A stretch of 64,000 bases of DNA from Yponomeuta sedellus (taxonomy: Eukaryota; Arthropoda; Insecta; Lepidoptera; Yponomeutidae): NCBI GenBank assembly GCA_934045075.1, contig OW203750.1, positions 7,025,410 to 7,089,409 on the forward strand, read 5' to 3'. Both the position numbers and the translations under genes were made by a program. Shown piece after piece: positions 9,488 to 21,500 of the stretch (position 1 is its first letter; each line of letters starts with the position of its first letter). Under the pieces are notes generated by a model. That model worked only from the letters and a program-made list of their open reading frames with translations, did not search any database and was not told the DNA's origin.

Positions 9488-12400
9488 CTGTGAATAGAAA
9501 GTGAAGGGTTAGGAACAACGAATGAAACTTAGAAAATCTGTCATTTTGGGAAATGGTGATTCTGACATTTGTTCAGTAAGAGACCAGTAAAATATAGATA
9601 GAGAGATAGAGAACACTTTGTAAAGGTGCAAACCTCTTTACACCATTTTTATTTCTTTTTTTATCTATCATTATCAAATATTTAAATTTTGTCACACATT
9701 TCGAAATTTCGCTCATTTTCAACACTTTTACCCTTTACCCTTCGACCAGATCTGACTATTTTACCTGCTTATCCGTTTTTATCCAGTTTTCTGTTTTATT
9801 AAAATATTATACTACTAATCTACAAATAAAACAACACCTGAAGTCGTTCCAGTGTTTATTATTATTATAAAAGATATACAACGTTCCAACTTTATTTTAA
9901 AAACCTATTTAGAGGCTAAAAATAAGATTAAATAAATAGGTTTTTAAAATTGTCTTTAGCACGGGTTAGTGCATTAAAAAGAATATAATCATGTGGGTAC
10001 AGCGATATTATTCCGATGTAAAATCTAACTGCAAAGTAGGTACTCGGGGCTGCAAGTGATGCAAATTACTTCAGACAGATGTCGCTGCCTGTACGTAATA
10101 CAGAGAATATTGTAAAGAGGTTCGAAATTTCACTGATACCGGTGAGTCGCCTATTAGCTCAGTTGGAAAGAGCGCTGGCACGGATAGCCAGAGGCCTCTA
10201 AATAGGTTTTAAGGAAAGGAAAGGAAGCAAGGCTTTGCTGAAATACTCACGTTGGCTAGCTAAGGCCTCTCTGGAAGAGAAAGAAACTTACCGGGGTGGT
10301 GTGGCATCTTAGGCACCAGTACCACGTTCCCATCGGCGGCCTGCTGCAGCGAGAACTGGTTCGAGGACAGCGGCCGGCCCTCTGGGTCACGCAGGTTCTG
10401 TGGGATAAAGAGGGAATGAATAATGACGCACTTCTTCTACGCGTACATTCTGTACCCGATATCCATATCAACCCTTGGATATCCCTAAAGACTAAGTTTG
10501 GAGTTTTTTTGTCCATTTTTTCTCCAAAATGATCTAGATTTTGAAATGGACACCTAGTTTGAATTGTAACGTTCATTAAGCCGCAGCTTCTGCGCTACTT
10601 TGAATGAAACCATTTCATTTCACTGCTGAGGCACGGGTGTCTTCCTGCATCGCAGGAATGTTAGGCCATACTCCACCACGGGGGCCAAGTCCAGGTTGGT
10701 GGAGGATTGTGAGACAGTGGCTTTTTCCATAGATTCATACACAGACATGAAAAATAAAAACCTACTTCCTTATTCTGCTAACACTAATCAAGGACGAGGT
10801 TAGTAGAGAACATCCAACAGCACATCAACCTCTACAGTTCGTCCAAAAATTCAAGAAAACTTATCAGCGATATTATCGAAAATTAAGACCATTTAAGCAC
10901 AATACGTCTTTGTAATGAAATGGCTGAAATCTTTATTTGTATAACGCTTCTAAGCGCAAGAAATTAACTAACACAGACAATATGTCAATATGTATATTAT
11001 GTAGGTATATAACCTTTTCTTGTTCATATAACACATTTGTTATAAGACACTATTTATGTATGTATATGTAGATATTTATTTAGAGTATTTAAGTATGATT
11101 TATGTAAGTTTATTATTAGGTACGTATACGTACTTTTGTCTATTAATATTCGTATTTGCACCGGCTACCCGTATCTATTTCTCCTCGGCAAATTCTCCAA
11201 TTTGAGGTTGCCTGGAAGAAATTGCTTTTAGCAATAAGGCCGCCAATTGTATTTGATCTTTTGTATCTGCCGTTTCTGTAACTATTTTTCCGGTATACAA
11301 TAAAGAATATTCTTATCTTATCTTATCTTATGTCTGAGCAAAACCTTACTCTTTATTTTCTTCACTTTTTGGACAAAGTATACACATGTGCAACAAGTAT
11401 GTGGCTGAGGATGGCGAGTACAGAAGGAAGTGACGTGCGTCAGGCGAGGCCTATATCGAACAGTGGACGTGTGAAGGGTGATCGATTGATACGACTGACA
11501 GATATGCAGAAGTGAGGCTTTACTGACCTGGAAAACGTGCCGGTACAGCGCCGCGAACCGTTCCTTCACTCGCTGGCGCTCCGCCATGAGCTGATGGCGG
11601 TCTCTGACGGTGCGCTGCTTCCTGTCACGCATCGTGCGCACCTCGTCCGCTAGTGACGTGATCTGGTCCAACTTCCGCTTGCGGCAGTTCTGCGCCGCCA
11701 CCTGTGTGATGAGTGTCGACATGAATATGGGTTAGCGTTGCAGCTGTCACGTGTGTAATGAGTGTCGAGATGAATTTTGACTTGCGCTGCAGCGCGCTGC
11801 CAGTGTAACGTTTCCAGATTAATTTGAGTTTATCAAATTTGCAATGAGCACATTCCAATTTCAAACTTTTATTACACGACACGCTTGTATCCCAGAGCTG
11901 CCACTTGCCACGATCCTGATAGATCACTTTCGTTTCATTGACGTTCATTAGTACTTAGCTCCTATTTGGTTAAAGTATGTCCGCGTGGGACGTCCATTAC
12001 CAGCCCTACCACCCACAATCACTATACACTACCGGCTCCGAACTCGCCAGCATGACATATGACAGAAAAGACCGTGTCTGGTATGGGTGTATACCAGGCA
12101 CTCAAACTCTTCAGGTGTCCACCTACATACACTACAGGTTTTAACAACGAAAGTCAGTTAAATACGGGCTTCTACCCAGGGAGACATTAGGGTTTCACCA
12201 TCAACCCATTATATACCCACCGACGGGCACAGGTCTTTTCCCTAAGGAAGGTAAAGGCCATACTCCACTACGGGGGCCAAGTCTGGATTGGTGGAGGCTT
12301 GCAAGACTAGTGGCTGGTCATGCTGTCAGACGTTTCCAAGCCGCTTTGACTTGGCTGAAAGACTGCCACCTATCGACTGCACCAACTGTTTAATGTGCCT

Positions 12401-15400
12401 TGCGAAGCACGGAACCGCTCGGAAAAATGCCACTAGCGTTAGTCATATACGGTCGCCCGCCCATGCACTGAACGCGCCCTATGTTGCTTAACCTTCGTTA
12501 TCGTTTAAGATCACTCAGGCAGCCGGGGCTACGAGCGATTCGGGTTTGATTATAAAAAATGGGCACAGGAGACTCAATAGAAACTATATTAACACAATTC
12601 TACTCGTTTAATTTTATATTTTTACAATTTTCCGACGTTTCGGCACTTTTTCAAGTACCGTGGTCTCGGAAGACTGAGGAGACAGGCGTCTTGAAAGCAT
12701 TAGCTGTTAGTTTACTACCCTCGGCAAAAATTACAAAAGCAAATTATGAAGAATTGGGTAATTCGTTCGTCGTTATTCGTTATCAACCCTTGTATGTCCC
12801 CACTGCTGGGGCACGGGTCTCTTCCTGTATCGCAGGAAGGTTAGGCTTGGTGGAGGATTGTAAGACAGTGGCGGGCCTTACTGTCAGAAGTTACCAAGCC
12901 GCCCATAAGGCCTCTGAGTACTTAGTGCGAGTTTTTTAACTACTCGATCGCGTTAACATAAACTCATATTTCTATGGCATCGAGGAAGCGCCACCTAGCG
13001 ACAAGTATGGAAATTAAAATTGCTGAGTGCGAGTTGTATTGGTTCACGTTGAGAAGTGAACACGTTTACCAGCCAAAACACGAATGAACGCGAGTGCGAG
13101 TTGTACTGTGACAGTGTTTTGCCAGTTCGAACGGTTAACTTACTCATACTATACTCAATGCTCGATTAACGCGGTAGTAGTTATTCGATTGGATCAGTCA
13201 AACTCGCACTAAGCAATCTGACATGGCTTAACGACTGCCATTGCATAACAGCCGGCACCAACGGCTTAACGTACCTTGCGAAGCGAGGAAGCGCTCGGAA
13301 AAATGCCACTAGCGGTCGGTGGGACGGTCACTCATCCAGCACCTGCCCGCGCCTGCTGTTGCTTAACTCAAGTGATTGATTCCAATCACTCGGTTCGCCT
13401 AGGCCACGAGCGCCGCCGGTATGTTCCAACCACGATCTCTATGGACAACTTTACAGGGGACTCACTTTGTTTTTCCCGCGACGCCGGATGTCCCTTATAA
13501 GGGACAGCTGCGCCTCGCTGAGATCATGCTTGGAGAGCCGCTCGTTGAACTCGTCCATCGGCAGGTTTATTATGTCCGACACCTCCATGGGGATCCCTGC
13601 GGGGGAACGGAAGATAGTTCATGGGTGGAATTTTTAGCCTCTAAATAGGTTTTTTGAAATTGTCCTTAGCACGGGTTAGTGCATTAAAAAGAATATAAAC
13701 ATATTGTTATCTAATATTAAGGGGAGAGTTTTGTGTGTCATAGTGAATAGCACATACTCGTACCTAGCGCCTTGGCCCGCTTCTCGTCGCGCGACATGTG
13801 ACCGCTGGTGGCCGAGCCCGCGTCTGACATGCTGCCGTCTGTCAGCCGCCGCACTGTGGACGGGATAAAACCTGTTTTAAACTGTTTGATAACGACCTTG
13901 CAAAGAACAATATTAAAAATGTCACTGAGAAAATGGTAAATATTTTAGATAAAAATAGTAAATGTAAACAAACATATTTGAAATTAAAGCAGTGGGCGTC
14001 AAATAGCCTGGAAAACCATGAGGGGGCCCATGTCCTGCAGTGGGCTACAAATGGCTTGGAAAACCAAGAGGCCTATGTCCTGCAGTGGGCTACAAATGGC
14101 TTGGAAAACCAAGAGGCCTATGTCCTGCAGTGGGCTACAAATGGCTTGGAAAACCAAGAGGCCTATGTCCTGCAGTGGGCTACAAATGGCTTGGAAAACC
14201 ATAAGACCTATGCACTGCAGTGGGCTCTAAATGGCTTGGAAAACCATGACACCCTTGTCCCGCTGTGGGTGTCACATGACTTGGAAAAACCATGAGACCA
14301 GGGTCTTGCAGTGGGCTACAAATGGCTTGGAAAACCATGACACCCTTGTCTTGCAGTGGGCTACAGATGGCTTGGAAAAAACCATGACACCCTTGTCCTG
14401 CTGTGGGCTCCAAATGGCTTGGAAAACCATGACACCCTTGTCCTGCTGTGGGCTCCAAATGGCTTGGAAAACCATGACACCCTTGTCCTGCAGTGGGTGT
14501 CACATGGCTTGAAAAACCATGAGACCTGTGTCCATGTGGGCTCCAAAAGGCTTGGAAAACCACGAGGGAGGGCTATATCCTGGAGTGGGCTGCAAAAGGC
14601 TTGGAAAACAATGAGGAAGGCCTATGTCGTGCAGTGAGGGTCAAATGGCTGATGATGATGGCGGTGTGCTCACCCCGCTTGTCGCGCGGCGGGCGCGCGT
14701 CGCAGTGCGCGGGCGCGCTGTACGTGTGGTTGTGTCGCACGCGCTCCGGCGTAGCGTAGCCGTAGCGCGCGTGCGCCGGGCTAGCCACGCTCTGCCGGAG
14801 GGGGGGGGGGGGGGGGGATATTTATTTTCTAAGGTTAACACGAGCAGTAGACATAATTAAAACTGTTTTTATACGGATTTATGCTCGTTTATTACATTTT
14901 TACAATTTTCCAACGTTTCGGCACTTTTTCAGGTCCCGGTGTCATCCGGGACCACGGCACCTGAAAAAGTGCCGAAACGTTGGAAAATTGTTAAAAATGT
15001 AATAAACGAGCATAAATCCGTATAAAAACAGTTTTAAATATTTATTTATCAAATTTGACACGAGTCAAGTAGCGGATTGTGCCCGTAATCTCTCTCTTTC
15101 TCTCTCTGTCTCTCTCTCTCTCTGGGAGAAGGCCTGTGCCCTGCAGTGGAAGGTTTATTGGCTACAGACACAAATGTACACACATACATATACGGCCCGA
15201 AGGTAGCGTCTCACGCAGTAAAATGTAAATTCTTTACGTTGAAATCAGTTATTTGCTGCATTTTAGTAGTGTACAACATTACTCAAATTCAACTTAAAAC
15301 ACCCAACACACGAACACCCTTTAAATTTTGCTTGTGTTCAGAAATCAGAGATCAATAATTTATCGCATAGCAGTGTAAACATTACACTATTTTTTATTTT

Positions 15401-18400
15401 TAATGCACTAACCCGTGCTAAGGAACAAATTTAAAAACCTATTTAGAGGCTAAAAATTTCACCCATGCCGGGATTCGAACCCGCAACCTCTGGCTATCCG
15501 TACCAGCGCTCTACCAATTGAGCCAATGGGTTTTGTTAGCCTCTAAATAGGTTTTTAAAAGTGTAAACATTACTCAAATGCTGTATACGATCCTGCTTAA
15601 ATGTAGTGTACAAGACTACTCAAATTAAGTGTTCAATACTGCTCTAAAAAGGTAGAAGCTGGTGATATAAACGTAGAGAGAATCGTTCGAACCAAGGCTG
15701 GGGAAAAAAACCCCAGGTCGAGGATGTTTGGTTGTGGTTGGGGACCTTTTAGGGTCAGAGATGTCTCAAGGTGGTCTATTTAATTGACATTTTGTATTTT
15801 ATTAAGGAAATTTTTTATGTAATATTGTATAGTTATGACGATACGATTGTGGATTTGTTTAGTTTAAGTTAACTTTATAATTATTGTGCATGTGACATTT
15901 TTTCTTTATTGTAATCACAAAAATTCAATATTAAATAAATATTAATTGTTTACATGTTTGTGATGTCGCTGTTTCTGGTTCCCACGACACAGGGTATCCT
16001 AGTGTGGGGCCAGAAGCAACGTAAGTGCCAGTAGGTAAATGTTATGTAATGCATATTCTCTATTGGTACACAGAAACTGTATAAAAATACAGCACAGTTG
16101 GCGGCCTTATTACTAAAAGCAATTTCTTCCAGGCAACCAGAGAAGAAGAAAAAAAAAGAGTCCCGTACCTGCAGGAGAGTGTGCGAGGAGTGCGCGGCGT
16201 TGAGATCGAGCGCGGGCTGCAGCGCCGGCGCATGCTGCAGTTGCTGGCGACCGGTGAAGTCCACTGGGGGGGGGGAGGGTTTACTTTTAGCGTGATATAT
16301 GTCGTAGATAAAAAAATATATTGGCCAAGGCGGACTCCCGAATTCGTAGGTACACCTACTTGCATAATTACCCAATTATAAATAGTTTATTTCAGAGTTT
16401 GTACCGATCTTCTAAGACTAATTTCTAAGACCAATTTTGTATGGGCGTTTCTTAATGATTCGCGATACTCATACATAGTTATATATTAAACGTTATACTA
16501 TCGCGATTTGAATTGCGATTTGACCCGTTTAATATATAACTTTTGTATGATTTGATTACAAGTGTATAGTTCTCAGATTTTTCGTGTAAGTACAACAGAT
16601 ATTCTTTGCAATCTTTCGCAGCGCCGGCGCATGCTGCAGTTGCTGGCGACTGCTGAAGTCCTTTGGGGATGGGGGGGGGGGAGATGGGGGTAGTTTTAGC
16701 GTGGTACAAAACGTAGTTTTAAAAAAAATGGCCAAGAGCAAGGCGGACTCGTGCGCCGAGGGTTCCATACAATTTTTTAGGAATCGAGTCTTGCCGTTTT
16801 GTTTCGGACCTTCCCTAATCTTCAAAGACTAATTTAATTACAAGTGTATATATAGGTTTGTCCCGTACAACAGGTATCCTTTACAAAATTTCGTGGGTCC
16901 AGCGGTATCAACGATAATATACCCTATGAATTTTGATCCTTCGAGTGTCAAAAATATGTTTCGTCTGTTTCACTCTGTATTCTTAGAGCGGGTGGTAAGC
17001 TAATTCATACAGTCTGTAAGCTTTTAGAATATACCTCGGCTACTATCGGATATATACGTGTTATAGAAATATTGGAACTAATATGAACTAATAATTGACA
17101 ACATTAAAATTTTTTAGCATACGTATTTTACTGTCTCAAAGGAAACTTGATACGAAATAAAATGACCCATATTTTTTTATTTTCGGCATTTCGATGACTT
17201 TCATTCATAATTTTCTGTTTGAATTTCGTCTTATTCTAAAAGGACGTAACCGCTAAATGACGTCACACATACGGCTTCATAATACTAACACCCTTGCCGC
17301 CTTTTTAAAAACCATTGGAATTAAGGAAAGGAAAAGTAATTTCTCCGACAAGACATTTCAATGACATTCAAAATGACATCTGTCGTATCATTTTTAATAT
17401 TAGGCAACGGTACCTCCTCATTCCACCGTATGTGTGACGTCATCGCACAATTTTTGGTTTTTATTTATTTTCTCTAAAATTAAGCAATAATAAAAATTCT
17501 AAATATTTTTTTACTAATCAAGATAGCAAAATTAAGAAACGGTATTTTTAGTTTTGCGCGTTGTAAAATATGAAATGTTGTCAATTACATAACTTTTCAA
17601 AATAGTAAAGAAATGTTTTATACAGAGCAGGAAGTAGTATTACACTCGTGTGCTTTCGGCGAAAACCGAAGCCTGCTCTAGAGACCGAGGTATGTTCTAA
17701 AAGCTAACAGACTGTACCGTCCTGCAATGACAACAGGGGAATTGGCACTGCTTGCTGTAGGTAATACAGGTGTCAAGCCCAGCATAGCAACAGAAGCTCA
17801 TACAATGTTTATGAAATGAAATGAAATGAAATGAAATGAAAAGGTTTTATTCAAAGTAGCACAGAAACTGCGGCTTAATGAACGTTACAATTCAAACTAG
17901 GTGTCCATTTCAAAATCTAGATCATTTAGGAGAAAAAATGGACAAAAAAACTCCTAACTTAGTCTTTTCAAAAGTCCTTAATTAACATAGTTTACATAAT
18001 TATTTTGAACATAGAACTCATACATTGTACTGGCTTTCATTCCAGACCTCATTGTCATCTAAATAATCCTTTATGTTATAGTAGCCCTTTTGGTACAAAG
18101 TGTGCTTAGCATATTTTTTGATGAAACAGGCCCTAAGAGTCTTTCTTACTCACCGTTGTGCAGATGCATGTTTTCGTGGGGGTATGCGGCCGGCTGCTCG
18201 GGGCACTCGTACTTGATGACGCTGTGCGCACGCGGCTCCAAAGGCTGCGGCTGCGGCTGCTCCTGCGCAGGAAATTGGGCTCTGAGTGGCGGTTAAAATT
18301 AAAAAAAAAAAAATAGCCTTTATTTCTCTGACAATTGTTATTACCTAAGATTAAATCATATTTCAATTAAATTATTACTTTACATTAAATTGACTTTTAT

Positions 18401-18512
18401 TTGATTATAACATGCACTTGATAGGATAGGAATATTGATTGAATTAATTATTTGATTCGATTAATTAATTATTCAATTTCAATGTCAGGTTGTCTTCCGA
18501 CACGGGTTAGTG

Positions 18513-18543
<31 letters not shown>

Positions 18544-21500
18544 TATTTACTTCAGATGAAACATCCATAAATAGTTAGTATTTGACTTAGACTAAGTATG
18601 TTAGTGAAATAAGAGGAACAATTCCAGCCTTATTGCTAAGTGCTTTAAGGATGCTATTTGGACTTTAAAAGTAATGATACAATTAGACATTCGCCCCTAA
18701 GTAACCGCCACTCAGGTTGTCTTCACTCACTCATGTCGGAAGACAACCTGAGTGGCAGTTACTTAGGGGCAAATGTCTAATTGTATCATTACTTTTAATG
18801 CACTAACCCGTGCTAAGGACAAATTTTAAAAACCTATTTAGAGGCTTATACCCTGTTCGGATGTACAAAGCGTTTAGATTATAGTATGGAGGCATTTTTC
18901 CAAATAAAACGTTTTTTTTTTCATTATAATGTATGCACATATATGAATATTTATTGGCGAAACAGTGCGCGGCGGACGAACAAGCGATACGTGTACTATC
19001 TAAAACGCACTGCGTGGCACTGCGAGACAGAAACTGTGGGAGACGGCGGCGGTTGCGCAGGGGTGAGGGGGGTCGTTCGGATTATAGAGGCGTTCGGACT
19101 AGCTGGGGTACGGATTATCGAGGCCCTGCTGTATTTAGAGGCTAAAAATTCTACCTATGCCGGGATTCGAACCGACCTCTGGCTGTCCGTGCCAGCGCTC
19201 TTTCAACTGAGCTAATGGGCGACTCACCAGCAATAGTGAAATTTCGGACCTCTTTAAAATATTCTCTGTATCACGTACAGGCAGCGCCATCTGGCTGAAG
19301 TAATTTGCATCATAATTTGTACATGGAGGATTTGTTTTGGAAGGAATAGACGGGTGGGAACCCGTTTTGTCCTGCTTCTCAACTGAGGAACCAAGCAATA
19401 CAGACCTGGAAGCATCTTTTGCCGAACATGTGGTGCTTTTTCTGCGGGTGGGGCGGCGCGCGATCACGCCCGTAGCCGCTGTCGTAAGGCCGGAACTTCG
19501 AGCTGGAGGTAAAAAACAGAATTACCATCATCAGGCGATACTAGTCCTAATAACAACTGTATTTGCACGGATATTTACTCGTTCAATTTTACATGTTACA
19601 ATTTTCCGACGTTTCGGTACTTTGGCATGTACGGTGGTCCCGGAAGACTTATGCGACATGCGTCATTTTGAAAGCATCGACTGTTAGTTTACTAACCTCG
19701 GCAAAAATTACAAACGAAAAATATGTAGTTACGTTCCAAAATTGGCAGAGCCTATAGAAAGTGCATCAAGCCTCACCTGAGACACTCCTGAGCGGATTCA
19801 CTACACACGTCTCACTCTCCGTCGAAAGCGCATCAAGCCTCACCTGTGATACTCCTGAGCGGATTCACTACACACGTCTCACTCTCCGTCGAAAGCGCAT
19901 CAAGCCTCACCTGTGATACTCCTGAGCGGAGTCACTACACACGTCTCACTCTCCGTCGAAAGCGCATCAAGCCTCACCTGTGATACTCCTGAGCGGAGTC
20001 ACTACACACGTCTCACTCTCCGTCGAAAGCGCATCAAGCCTCACCTGTGATACTCCTGAGCGGAGTCGCTGCCCGCGTCGCACCACTCTCCGTCGGACAA
20101 AGAGGGCACCCGCTCGGAGCCCATCGAAGAGACGGCGCTGTCGGACGCCGAGTCCCGCTCAGCCATAGTCATGTGCGTATGCGCAGGCGTCTGCGCGGGG
20201 TGCTGGACGCCCCCGTCGAGGATCCGCATCGTGTACATACCTGGGGGCAGGAAAACAAAGGGTTAATGATATTCTTTTCATTTCTTATACTCGGAAAATA
20301 GTGTTGTTTTGATCTAATTCGATATCAACCCTTTATATGTCCCCACTGTTGGGGCACGGGTCTCTTCCTGTATCGCAGGAAGGTTAGGCCATACTCCACC
20401 ACGAGGGCAAAGTCCGGATTGGTGGAGGCTTGCAAGACTGGTCTTATTGTCAGAAGTTTTCAAGCCGCCCTAGGCCTCTGACTTGGCTTAACGACTGCCA
20501 TCTATCGACGGCAGCCGGCACCAACAGCTCAACGTGCCTTATGAAGCACGGAACCGCTCGGAAAAATGCCACTAGCGTTAGTCAAAGACGGTCACCCATC
20601 CATGCACTGAACGCACCCTATCTTGCTTAACCTTCGTGATCGTTTAAGATCACTCAACGATTGCAATTGTCGACAAGCGATTGTCACTCACGAAACCCGA
20701 AATGAAATCCGCTTCCTCACAATGAGATATTTTCAAGGGCGTTCACATTTTTCAAGCAAAAACCGGTAAAATAACGGAGATAAAGACCATATAAGCAAAG
20801 AAGCGCACGTGGCCTAGGCGAACCGAGTGATTGGAATCAATCACTTGGTTAAGCAACAACAGGCGCGGTCAGGTACGGGATGGGTGAGCGTCCCGTGACT
20901 ACCGCTAGTGGCATTTTTCCGAGCGCTTCCGTGCTTCGCAAGGCACGTTAAGCCGTTGGTGCCGGCTGTCATATAATTGCAGTCGTTAAGCCATGTCAAA
21001 GGCCTTATGGGATGGGCGGCTTGATAACTTCTGACAGTAAGGCCCGCCACTGTCTTACAATCCTCCACCAACCCGGACTTGGCCCCCGTGGTGGAGTATG
21101 GCCTAACCTTCCTGCGACGCAGGAAGAGACCGGTGCCCCAGCAGTGGGGGACATACAAGGGTTGGTATAGAGGTGACTTTCAAAATCAATGTACTTTAAG
21201 GATCTTTCCTAGTATGGACTCCCCCCTCCCACATAGGAATAGGCCCCAGCAGTGGGGACATACAAGGGTTGATAATGAAATGAAAAAGCAAAGACAGTTT
21301 AAATAAGACGCCTCTGCTTTACAATACCTACAAACAAAAGTAAACAATAATTAGGGGGTCTCAAGAATTGCGCATTTAAGAAATAGATAAGTCGATATCA
21401 ACCCTTGTATATTACTCTGTTAATTAAGGACATTGAAAAGAGTAAGTTTAAATTTTTTTTGTCAATTTTTAAACAACTTTTTTGCCATGCCTAGTAGGTA

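Noticed and set aside
10256..10576. 106-codon minus frame read as one exon
   Set aside because: It contains cnc exon 14, but the rest is intron and LINE tail; splice sites and phase define 10292-10397.
13933..14637. Overlapping long open frames on both strands with repeated peptides
   Set aside because: They come from a 45-bp minisatellite whose period is a multiple of three; no start context or codon signal, and all frames are open alike.
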